Origin: Bryobacterales bacterium
GTDB lineage: Bacteria; Acidobacteriota; Terriglobia; Bryobacterales; Bryobacteraceae
Length of the DNA stretch: 12,573 nt
Assembly: GCA_003142355.1 (NCBI GenBank)
Contig: PLMF01000313.1
Span: 1 to 12,573 of the forward strand
Reading direction: 5' to 3'
In this document: positions 6,695 through 12,573 of the stretch, piece after piece
Position numbering within the stretch: position 1 is the first letter of the stretch
Layout of the letters: each line of letters begins with the position of its first letter
The notes under the pieces: generated by a model
Database searches by the model: none
What the model was told of the DNA's origin: nothing
The model's input: the letters and a program-made list of their open reading frames with translations, nothing else
Position numbers and translations under genes: made by a program

Positions 6695-7887
6695 CTGTTT
6701 CGCAACCCAAGACCCTCATGGGGTCGAGGCAATTTCGCCACATGTGCGTTTTCAAAAACGGAGCGTTCTACCATTACGAGTTCACCCTGGACGGGCGGCG
6801 GCACCGTGGGTCCACCGGCACGGCGGATAGGGACGAGGCGGTAAGGGAGGAAAGCCGTCAGCGGGAGCGCTTGGAGAAGAGCTATGGCCAGGTCATCGAG
6901 GAGGAAGCCCGCAAGCAGCGCCGGAAGACGATTCAGCAGGCAGCAGATGAATTTCTCGCCGACTACAAATTGAAGCACGAATCCGGGACGTTCGCGGAGT
7001 ACGCTCTGGGACACGTGACGGACCACCTCGGCAAGAGGCTCGTCGTGGAGATCACGCCGACGGTCGTGAAACGCTACCAGACGGATCGGCTCGCGGAGAA
7101 GGCCGGCCCGAAAACCATCAACGACGAGGTCCTGCTGCTGTTACGGCTCTGCGGAGACCAGGGAGACCTGATCCGTGCGCGTTTGCGCCGCGAGAAGGCG
7201 ATGAAGCTCGCGACCCCGCCATCGCCGGGTCGAGCCTACAGCAGCGACGAAAAGGCGCGCATGCTGGCGGAAGCCGCCAAACTGCGCAGCAAAAACATGT
7301 ACCCCGCCCTGGTGCTCGACCTAAACTGCGGCCTGCGCGATAAGGAACTGCGCGAGCTTCGGTGGCAGCAGATCGACCTCGTACATAAGAAGCAGCTCAC
7401 GGTGGGCAAGTCGAAGACCGATGCCGGCACGGGGCGCGTGATCCCCCTGAACGAGACGGTCCTGATCGCGCTACAGGCGCACGCCGCGTGGTACATCCGG
7501 CGCTTCAAGGAGTGCAAGCCGGAGTGGTACGTCTTCCCGGCCGGCCAGGCACAGCCGAATGATCCCACTCGCCCCGTTACCTCGCTAAAGACGGCGTGGA
7601 TCAAGGTGCGCAAGAACGCGAAAGTCGTTGGACGGTGGCACGACAACCGGCATACGCTGGTCACGGAACTCTCTGAGTCGGGCGCGGGCGACGAAGTGAT
7701 CATGAGCATCGCCGGGCACGTCTCGCGGGCCATGCTCTCGCGCTACTCCCATGTGCGCATGGAGGCGAAACGGCGCGCCCTTGATGAGATCGCCGCGCGA
7801 CAGCGCGCCGCCGACGAGAAGCGCCAGGAGGAAGCCGGGCGGCGGGAGCAGGCGGCGGCGGTCTCTCAATCTGCGGTGGTTCAGTAA
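6691..7887 (+). CDS. Tyrosine recombinase / phage-type integrase (complete)
   Basis: A 398-aa integrase with all family parts. An arm-binding-like N-terminus (about 15-55, NGAFYHYEFTLDGRRHRGST) is followed by a core-binding SAM-like domain (about 80-175) and the catalytic domain. Catalytic residues are Arg216 in LNCGLRDKELRELRW, Lys240 or Lys242 in VGKSKTDAG, His317 and Arg320 in WHDNRH, His343 in AGHVSR, and the nucleophile Tyr352 in LSRYSHVRMEAKRR. The tail (365-398) is charged and Ala/Gln-rich. I use the TTG at 6691 because it overlaps the excisionase stop; an ATG at 6718 would remove nine residues and is also plausible. Its 3' end (from about residue 333) is repeated three more times or in part downstream in the same orientation, so the gene end may double as the attachment site. 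Confidence 0.92.
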   Translation: MTVSQPKTLMGSRQFRHMCVFKNGAFYHYEFTLDGRRHRGSTGTADRDEAVREESRQRERLEKSYGQVIEEEARKQRRKTIQQAADEFLADYKLKHESGTFAEYALGHVTDHLGKRLVVEITPTVVKRYQTDRLAEKAGPKTINDEVLLLLRLCGDQGDLIRARLRREKAMKLATPPSPGRAYSSDEKARMLAEAAKLRSKNMYPALVLDLNCGLRDKELRELRWQQIDLVHKKQLTVGKSKTDAGTGRVIPLNETVLIALQAHAAWYIRRFKECKPEWYVFPAGQAQPNDPTRPVTSLKTAWIKVRKNAKVVGRWHDNRHTLVTELSESGAGDEVIMSIAGHVSRAMLSRYSHVRMEAKRRALDEIAARQRAADEKRQEEAGRREQAAAVSQSAVVQ

Positions 7888-7897
7888 TCGCCAAACG
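7681..7897 (+). repeat. Integrase-tail repeat, copy 1 (end of the intact gene)
   Basis: This is the reference copy of the repeated unit. Homology to the copies near 9303 and 10205 begins about here, at integrase residue 331-333. It contains the 15-nt block GTGATCATGAGCATC (7696-7710), the catalytic Tyr codon, and the stop. Similarity to copy 3 continues about 10 nt beyond the stop (GTGGTTCAGTA then TCG). Confidence 0.8.
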
Positions 7898-7914
7898 CAT
7901 CGAAGCAGAGAAGA

Positions 7915-9183
7915 TCATTCCCCACGAACATCAAAGCCAAGATAACGAAGAGCTTTTGCCATGCGACCGTTCATCGGCGGGCAGTCTTGAGGTTTAATCG
8001 TCCCGTACAACTCGAGCGCACAGAACATACCGAAGTACGCCAGCTTCCTTGATCCGTCGTACAGTACATCATGCAGGCGTTCGATGAAATCCCCACCGCC
8101 ATGAACCAAGTATTTCAGTGCCCGCTTCGCCTTGGTGACATCCTCGTTGTTGGCACTCCAGAAAGCACCTGGCAGATTCGGTCTTCCCCCTTTCACAAAT
8201 CTGGCTTGCTCGCTGAAGGCGTGGGTTGACAGGAGTCCTTCGCTCAGTTGCTCCTTGGAAGCAGCGTCAATCCCAGTCGACGTTCCAAATACCTCCTGTA
8301 CTCGGCGAAGCCAATCTATGTAATCTGTAGGGATTTTGTCTTGGTCCGTTTTGGTCCACTCGCGGCCGAGACGGAGAATTTCGGCACGACGCTCGTCTTG
8401 AGTTCGCTTGGGCGCAGTTTCCCACGCTTCCTCCCCAGGGGCGTACGTCAATCGCACCCAATTCAGAAACCTATTCGTCTCGTTTGCGGCACCGACATCT
8501 TCGAGTTCGGGCCGACGGAACTGGTTCTCTTCGAGAAGCTTCGTCACCTCGTTGAACGATGGACGATATTGTTCGTAAACCTGACGGCGCAACTGTTCCA
8601 GAAAAATACGTTCTGACTTCCTGGTCTTGCTTCCGACGTTGACGTTGATAGGCTCCGCCCTGCCGACGGCCGCTTCTATGAGCCCGTCCGGGCCGGGACC
8701 AGATTGCTTGACCCGATTGTACGTTTCGGTAAATGTCTTCAGCTTATCGGCAGTCAGAACCTGGGCAAACTCCCAGAGTTCGGAAAACAACGCGCGAAGC
8801 TCCACGATGGCATCAAGGTCATCCGGTTGGTCAAGTCGAATCGTCGCCTCGCGGTTGGACCGAAGGCCGCCGTCCGTCAGATTGGACGACCCCACCAACG
8901 CCGCAGTATCGGAGATGTAGACTTTCGCGTGGAATCGGTGTGTCAGGTATCGAATCGCGATGTTTGGTATTCCATAAACTGCAGCAAGTGCTTGGGGAGT
9001 AGTGCTGGCGTTCAGGCCGACCAACAGTTTAACTGATACCCCGTTTTTTGCCGCACTCAATAGCTGACTGGTCTCCGTCACATACGGCGCTGCGATGCAG
9101 AGCTGGGCGGTTTCGTGCGTTAGCTCGGTGAATGGATTTATTACAAAGTCTTTCGTCGGACCATTTGAGAAGACGCTGTTCAT
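7915..9183 (-). CDS. Phospholipase D-fold (HKD) nuclease-like protein
   Basis: A 422-aa protein with an N-terminal PLD-like domain. The signature H-x-K-x4-D is present: His85, Lys87 and Asp92 in RFHAKVYISD. VGSSNLTDGGLRSNRE follows, with Asn101 and Glu112 as the usual partners. Only one HKD motif is present, so the active form should be a dimer, as in BfiI- and Nuc-type nucleases. The rest (about 130-422) has no motif I can name. It contains a charged helical middle (EIFLEQLRR-like, EEAWETAPKRTQDERRAEIL) and a C-terminal block with HGGGDFIERLHDVLYDG and GMFCALELYG. There is no signal peptide, so it is cytoplasmic. A DNA- or RNA-cleaving defence role is plausible. It is antisense to the integrase, converging 27 bp from its stop, and is followed upstream by a decayed integrase tail, so it is a discrete cargo module. 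The SD is weak (TGAAG). Confidence 0.8.
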   Translation of the reverse strand: MNSVFSNGPTKDFVINPFTELTHETAQLCIAAPYVTETSQLLSAAKNGVSVKLLVGLNASTTPQALAAVYGIPNIAIRYLTHRFHAKVYISDTAALVGSSNLTDGGLRSNREATIRLDQPDDLDAIVELRALFSELWEFAQVLTADKLKTFTETYNRVKQSGPGPDGLIEAAVGRAEPINVNVGSKTRKSERIFLEQLRRQVYEQYRPSFNEVTKLLEENQFRRPELEDVGAANETNRFLNWVRLTYAPGEEAWETAPKRTQDERRAEILRLGREWTKTDQDKIPTDYIDWLRRVQEVFGTSTGIDAASKEQLSEGLLSTHAFSEQARFVKGGRPNLPGAFWSANNEDVTKAKRALKYLVHGGGDFIERLHDVLYDGSRKLAYFGMFCALELYGTIKPQDCPPMNGRMAKALRYLGFDVRGE

Positions 9184-9300
9184 TTGGGCTTCAGTTTAGC
9201 AGCCAGCAGCGAAATGATGTGCAGGGGTAAAGGCGTGTGCCGAATGGCGGCCTACTGAGGTGGTGTCGTGGAGAGAACGGCAATCCACTTGCGTAGAGTC

Positions 9301-9443
9301 GGCCGCGTGTGAACGAGGTGATCATGAGCATCACTGGCCACGTCTCTCGCGCCATGCTTTCGCGCCACTCCCATACCCGGATGGAAGCGAAGCGGCGCGC
9401 CCTCGACGAAATCGCCACGCGCCAGCGCGCCGCCGACGAAAAG
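9301..9443 (+). pseudogene. Integrase-tail remnant, copy 2 (catalytic Tyr changed to His)
   Basis: Reading from about 9309, VNEVIMSITGHVSRAMLSRH and then SHTRMEAKRRALDEIATRQR match integrase residues 334-375. The block GTGATCATGAGCATC is at 9318-9332. The Tyr352 codon TAC is CAC here, so the fragment is catalytically dead as well as truncated. One extra base just before the block breaks the frame relative to copy 1. Homology stops near GCCGACGAAAAGC at 9443, before the usual tail. Confidence 0.85.
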
Positions 9444-9480
9444 CCCCCCTTCGCATCTGATAGTGGGATAATGGCACGTG

Positions 9481-9966
9481 ATGCGTACTCTACTTTGTGC
9501 AACGCTTTGTGCGCTACTCAGCGCGCCTCTGTTTGCGGGTCTGCCCGATCCGGTGAAATCGCGCTTCGTGGTTGGCGATGCGGTTTGGCGTGAAATCCCA
9601 ATCCGGGACGACTTGCAGGGCCAATACGACAAATGCTGGCAAACGGCAATCAACGCCATCCTGGAAAGCAATTTTGCAATTGCCACGATGGACAAGGAGT
9701 CCGGTTACATCCGCACCACAGAGAACTCGGGCGTCGTCATCCTCACGGGCGATTGGGTCTACAGCGTGCAGGTCAGCATCAAATTCACCTACGTACCACC
9801 AGCGGCGTCGGGCCAGCAAGCAACGGTGCAGAAGATCCGCATCCAAGCATCCGGCCATCTCGCCAAGATAAACAAAGGCAGACTGAAAGAGGCGTTCCAG
9901 GGCTACGATTCGGTTGTGCTGCAGAACGTCTTCCAGGACTTGCAGGCGAAGTTGGGGCCGCGGTAA
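9481..9966 (+). CDS. Small exported protein of unknown function
   Basis: A 161-aa protein with a typical signal peptide: MRTLLCATLCALLSAPLFAG, with probable cleavage after APLFA. No lipobox Cys lies at the cleavage site. The mature part reads like a small alpha/beta periplasmic domain, with WQTAINAILESNFAIATMD, then ESGYIRTT, a strand pair around VILTGDWVYSVQVSIKFTYV, and a basic helix near the C-terminus (LKEAFQGYDSVVLQNVFQDL). The pattern of a helix, then acidic turn, then G-[YW]-I-x-T recalls periplasmic repeat domains of the BamC kind, but I would not claim that identity. I prefer the ATG at 9481 to the adjacent GTG at 9478; GTGGGA upstream is a poor SD. It lies between integrase-tail copies 2 and 3 and is therefore a separate cargo unit. 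Confidence 0.65.
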   Translation: MRTLLCATLCALLSAPLFAGLPDPVKSRFVVGDAVWREIPIRDDLQGQYDKCWQTAINAILESNFAIATMDKESGYIRTTENSGVVILTGDWVYSVQVSIKFTYVPPAASGQQATVQKIRIQASGHLAKINKGRLKEAFQGYDSVVLQNVFQDLQAKLGPR

Positions 9967-9974
9967 CGCCGGAG

Positions 9975-10204
9975 CGCTCACTGCGCCCGCCGGGATTCCG
10001 CAGCACTGCCTCCCAGCGGGCACGCTCGGTCTCCTGCGCCATTCCGGACCGCGTCGCGGTAATCCTTGATCATGCCGCCGCCAAAGCACTGCGGCACGGA
10101 CCAAATTAGGTACTTGACCAGGTTGTGCACGCGGCGGCTGGCGACGGCCTGCTCCGGATTGACCGCGACGAAGTGGGCGATTTCGCCTTCGGATGTGTCA
10201 GGAT
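9975..10204 (-). pseudogene. Debris of a minus-strand gene, truncated and frameshifted
   Basis: From about 10204 the minus strand reads PDTSEGEIAHFVAVNPEQ, AVASRRVHNLVKYLIWSVPQ and CFGGGMIKDYRDAVR. It becomes convincing again only after a shift into another frame as MAQETERARWEAVLRNPGG. Both halves look like real protein and join at the same place, so I read this as one gene broken by a frameshift. Its 5' end is cut by integrase-tail copy 3 and its 3' end meets the exported-protein gene. I do not recognise the family. Confidence 0.35.
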
Positions 10205-10424
10205 CGAATCGCGGGCGATGAGGTGATCATGAGCATCGCCGGGCACGTCTCTCGCGCCATGCTTTCGCGGTACTCCCACGTGCGGATGGAGGCGAAGCGG
10301 CGGGCCCTCGACGAGATCGCTGCCCGCCAGAACGCGGCCGACGAGAAGCGCCAGGAGGAAGCCACGCGGCAGCAGCAGGCCGTCGTCATAGCTCTATCGG
10401 CCGTGGTTCAGTAGTCGGCAGGCG
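10205..10424 (+). pseudogene. Integrase-tail remnant, copy 3 (Tyr intact, ends at the natural stop)
   Basis: From 10211 the sequence reads AGDEVIMSIAGHVSRAMLSR, then YSHVRMEAKRRALDEIAARQ, ending SAVVQ and a stop at 10414. It corresponds to integrase residues 332-398. The block GTGATCATGAGCATC is at 10223-10237. The catalytic Tyr is present, but all other catalytic residues except the GH histidine are missing, so no recombinase can be made. Copies 2 and 3 share variants not found in copy 1 (for example GTCTCTCGCGCCATGCTTTC), so they are closer to each other than to the intact gene. Homology with copy 1 runs about 10 nt past the stop. Confidence 0.85.
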
Positions 10425-10457
10425 TTTTGGCCGGAGCAGCACGACGTGTGACCGGGT

Positions 10458-10470
10458 GATAATATATATT
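10458..10470 (+). promoter_or_regulatory. AT-rich -10-like element upstream of the radical SAM gene
   Basis: GATAATATATATT stands out in GC-rich surroundings between integrase-tail copy 3 and the maturase gene, about 75 nt before the chosen start. GATAAT or TATATT could be a -10 box. No convincing -35 lies at the right distance. Confidence 0.3.
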
Positions 10471-10546
10471 GAGGTTCTCAACAGACGGATCGGAGGTTCC
10501 GGTTCCCGATGCTCGTCTGGATGGCAACGTAAAGTTTCTGGATGCT

Positions 10547-11953
10547 ATGAAGACGGACAGCGCCATGGCCGCCGCGACGTTCCCTGGATCGACTGCCGTC
10601 ACACCTCCATCGTTGGGTCGCCGCGAACAGTTTTTGTGCCGCCTCCTCGGTCAGAAGCGAGGCGACAATCGAGTGTTGGTGTACGCGCCGTCCAAGCGGC
10701 TCGTGTTCGAGGTCAACGAGGCTGCCTGGGACTTTTTGAGGAGTTCCAATGGCCGTAGAATCTCCCCCATCGCGTCCGGCCAACGGCATGAACAGTTCCT
10801 TGAGAAGCTTCTTCAGCATGACCTCGTTGACGATTATCCGTCGAACGATGCCCAACCAAAGCCGCCATTCAAGCCTACTCGCCTGATTCTTCTTCCGACA
10901 GCCGACTGTGACTTGCGGTGCGCGTACTGTTTCAGTACTGGTGGCAGCGCCACAACCACCATTCCCCTGCATGTTGCCAAGGCGGCCGTAGACCTCGTCA
11001 TAGGCTTGATCGACGACCATGGCGGCCGTCATTTCTCTCTGAGTTTCATGGGGGGAGGCGAGCCCACCAGATCTTGGGATGTTCTGCGAGAAACCTGGCG
11101 GTACGCACGCGACGTTTGTAATGCGAGGGGGCTTCGCTTTGACAGTACTCTCACAACAAATGGGGCATGGGACGGCCCTACTGGTGAGTGGATTGCACAG
11201 CACATTTCCACAGTAATAGTTTCGCTCGACGGAACTGCGAATGTGATGGCACTCCACCGACCTTCGCGTAATGGCAAGAACGTTTTTGAGGCCGTTGTCC
11301 GGAACATCAGCCTCCTTATCAATCAGGGCTGCAAGGTTGGAGTTCGAAGCACAGTCAGTGCGCAGAGCCTGCCGGACATGCCTGCCGCGCTAGAGATGTT
11401 TCATTCACTCGGAGTACGCAAAGTCCACTTTGAGCCCTTGGCTCAGGTCGGCCGAGCCCACCAGTCGGGCATCATGCCGCCGTCCCGGTCTGAGTTTGTT
11501 GAAGCGTTTTGGTCTGTTAGGACGCGGGGGCGAGACCTCGGAGTCCGAGTGACGTCCGCTACTGCGCACTTCGATGGGGGCAATCCTCGTCAATGCAGGA
11601 TGGTGGAGAAGGCCGTTTGCGTGACTCCGGGTGCGCGCCTTACCGCCTGCCACAGGGCTGCTGACGACGGCGGCTTTCTTGGGAAGCAGTTTGACTACGG
11701 GCAATTCGACCCGCAGAGCCAGCAATTCGTAATTGATCCGCATCTCCTCGATTCGATGTTGTCAGATTTGGCCTACACTCCGGACTTTTGTCGAGAGTGC
11801 ATCGCGAGTATCCAATGTACGGCAGGCTGCTACTTCAACAATCTACTGGCTTCCGGGAAGCGCATGGGCCAGGATTCCGAGTGGTGCCGAAGTTCTCGCG
11901 AACTCGCGTGCCGGCTTCTCGAAGAGGGAGCTTCACTCACACGCTCAAATTAG
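10547..11953 (+). CDS. Radical SAM/SPASM peptide maturase
   Basis: A 468-aa enzyme from the ATG at 10547. Residues about 43-99 (VLVYAPSKRLVFEVNEAAWD, then a helical segment ending HDLVDDY) resemble a PqqD-like RiPP recognition element. The radical SAM core has C-x3-C-x2-C at Cys121, 125 and 128 (ADCDLRCAYCF) for the SAM-binding 4Fe-4S cluster. GGGEP at 169-173 contacts the SAM amino group. The C-terminal SPASM domain carries Cys 350, 358 and 368 and then C-x2-C-x5-C-x3-C-x18-C (415, 418, 424, 428, 447), enough for two auxiliary Fe-S clusters. Enzymes of this plan install thioether, C-C or similar crosslinks in ribosomal peptides. The frame stays open to a TTG at 10469, but that codon overlaps the AT-rich promoter-like element, so I start at the ATG; the SD (GGA) is weak. 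A Cys-rich peptide gene follows after 18 nt and is the likely substrate. Confidence 0.88.
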   Translation: MKTDSAMAAATFPGSTAVTPPSLGRREQFLCRLLGQKRGDNRVLVYAPSKRLVFEVNEAAWDFLRSSNGRRISPIASGQRHEQFLEKLLQHDLVDDYPSNDAQPKPPFKPTRLILLPTADCDLRCAYCFSTGGSATTTIPLHVAKAAVDLVIGLIDDHGGRHFSLSFMGGGEPTRSWDVLRETWRYARDVCNARGLRFDSTLTTNGAWDGPTGEWIAQHISTVIVSLDGTANVMALHRPSRNGKNVFEAVVRNISLLINQGCKVGVRSTVSAQSLPDMPAALEMFHSLGVRKVHFEPLAQVGRAHQSGIMPPSRSEFVEAFWSVRTRGRDLGVRVTSATAHFDGGNPRQCRMVEKAVCVTPGARLTACHRAADDGGFLGKQFDYGQFDPQSQQFVIDPHLLDSMLSDLAYTPDFCRECIASIQCTAGCYFNNLLASGKRMGQDSEWCRSSRELACRLLEEGASLTRSN

Positions 11954-11971
11954 AGAGGAAGAAACTGAGCA

Positions 11972-12142
11972 ATGAACACACCAACTACGAGCCAAGGTAC
12001 GGCGGTCTTGGAACTGATCACCGAGCCGCGCACTGTTCAATTCATCGGTCGGCCATCGGACGAGTCTGCATCCAGCTGCAGCAACGGAGATGAGCCCTGC
12101 GATAGTGACTGTGGCAGCGGCGATGGTAGTGATGCCTGTTAG
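11972..12142 (+). CDS. Candidate RiPP precursor peptide, Cys-rich (56 aa)
   Basis: A 56-aa peptide starting 18 nt after the maturase stop, with AGGAAG about 10 nt before its ATG. The first 35 residues form a leader-like segment (MNTPTTSQGTAVLELITEPR then TVQFIGRPSDESASS) with a hydrophobic strand or helix that could dock on the maturase's recognition domain. The remaining 21 residues are a low-complexity core of Cys, Asp, Ser and Gly with four Cys at 36, 43, 47 and 56. The last Cys is the C-terminal residue (GSGDGSDAC, then stop). Spacing is C-x6-C-x3-C-x8-C. No Gly-Gly cleavage site and no protease or transporter gene is visible nearby. A peptide of this form directly behind a radical SAM/SPASM enzyme is the usual arrangement for thioether-bridged peptides (sactipeptide or ranthipeptide type). 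I do not recognise the sequence as a known class. Confidence 0.75.
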   Translation: MNTPTTSQGTAVLELITEPRTVQFIGRPSDESASSCSNGDEPCDSDCGSGDGSDAC

Positions 12143-12289
12143 CAATCATGTGAAGGCGTGAACTCGCCCGGCAGCGAAATGGGTTGACCCTGTTGACGTG
12201 CCCCAGCAGCACCCCCGAGCAGCCATGTTCGACGAGGTGGTCGTTCGGGGACTGTGATCCGTCACTCAGGCCCGAACTTCAGCCCTATT

Positions 12290-12573
12290 GGCAACGTGAT
12301 TCGTGCGAAGCTACGCCGGGACAAGGCGCTGGAAGCCGCGAAGCTGCGCAGCAAGAACATGTATCCAGCCTTGGTGGTGGACCTGAACTGCGGCCTGCGC
12401 GACAAGGAACTGCGGGAGCTTCGGTGGCGGCAGATCGACCTCGTCCACAAGAAGCAGCTCACGGTGGGCAAGTCGAAGACCGACGCCGGCACGGGCCGCG
12501 TGATCCCGCTGAACGACACGGTTCGGGTCGCGATGCAGGCGCATGCCGCCTGGTACATCCGGCGCTTCAAGGA
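12290..12573 (+). pseudogene. Second integrase copy, N-terminally truncated and internally deleted, runs off the right edge
   Basis: From 12290 the frame reads GNVIRAKLRRDKAL, then EAAKLRSKNMYPALVVDLNC, GLRDKELRELRW and so on to WYIRRFK at the edge, matching integrase residues 157-273 very closely. Compared with the intact gene, 22 codons (residues 172-193, the linker between core-binding and catalytic domains) are missing in frame. The N-terminal 155 residues are absent or unrecognisable. A possible trace of the KTINDEV region lies at 12228-12239 in another frame. The catalytic Arg and the Lys hairpin are intact, and the 3' half lies outside the window. The missing N-terminus and linker make function unlikely. 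Confidence 0.8.

Noticed and set aside
7236..7733. Long minus-strand frames opposite the integrase, and the similar ones opposite 12262-12570
   Set aside because: They recur only because the integrase sequence is repeated. They are mirror frames of a well-supported gene with GC-rich codons.
8248..8616. Plus-strand 122-aa frame inside the PLD gene
   Set aside because: It is antisense to a gene with a complete HKD motif, has no SD, and its composition is not protein-like.
7681..10414. The integrase tails as CRISPR-like or simple tandem repeats
   Set aside because: Units are about 140-210 bp, spacers are 0.8-1.5 kb and contain genes, and the repeats clearly encode the recombinase C-terminus.
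10469..10546. TTG start of the radical SAM protein adding 26 residues
   Set aside because: The TTG overlaps the AT-rich -10-like element and has no SD. The extra residues resemble no part of the family.
12143..12289. A second small peptide or an accessory RiPP gene after the precursor
   Set aside because: No frame with an SD or a Cys-rich or leader-like sequence is visible; the stretch leads into degraded integrase sequence.

Overview
The window looks like accessory DNA from a GC-rich soil- or sediment-type bacterium. The Acidobacteriota are my best guess, from the general look of the integrase and the small genes, but nothing here fixes the taxon. No rRNA, tRNA, CRISPR array or housekeeping gene is visible. 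Almost everything belongs to mobile-element replication, integration or cargo.

Left half (1-7887): an element laid out like a P4-type satellite or small integrative element. A partial gene runs off the left edge. Next to it is a 133-bp imperfect inverted repeat made of GTGAACC iterons, a plausible replication origin. On the minus strand follow three translationally coupled genes: a small unknown protein, a sigma-70-like factor, and a P4/D5-type primase-helicase (TOPRIM-like plus SF3). Upstream of them is a second minus-strand pair of unknown genes with overlapping ends (392 and 331 aa), the second with a Cys-rich N-terminus. Facing right are an AlpA/excisionase-like gene and a complete tyrosine recombinase joined by a TTGA stop/start overlap. 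The leftmost gene and the excisionase gene each have the same promoter-like sequence upstream (GACA, 18 nt, TATATAGTAT).

Right half (7681-12573): a series of cargo modules, each bounded by a copy of the 3' end of the integrase gene in the same orientation. The intact integrase end is followed by a PLD-fold (HKD) nuclease-like gene. A decayed integrase tail with catalytic Tyr changed to His follows, then a small exported protein, the debris of a minus-strand gene, and a third tail with Tyr intact. After that come a radical SAM/SPASM maturase with a 56-aa Cys-rich peptide gene right behind it, and then another integrase fragment that runs off the right edge. The three tails begin at nearly the same integrase codon (about residue 333), next to a shared 15-nt block, GTGATCATGAGCATC. 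This suggests that the integrase 3' end is, or contains, the attachment site and that elements have repeatedly inserted there, leaving a cassette-like array.

The two most notable points are the radical SAM plus four-cysteine peptide pair, which has the form of a RiPP natural-product system, and the integrase-tail-punctuated cargo array. The unknown 392/331-aa pair and the PLD gene could be anti-phage cargo, but that is inference from context.
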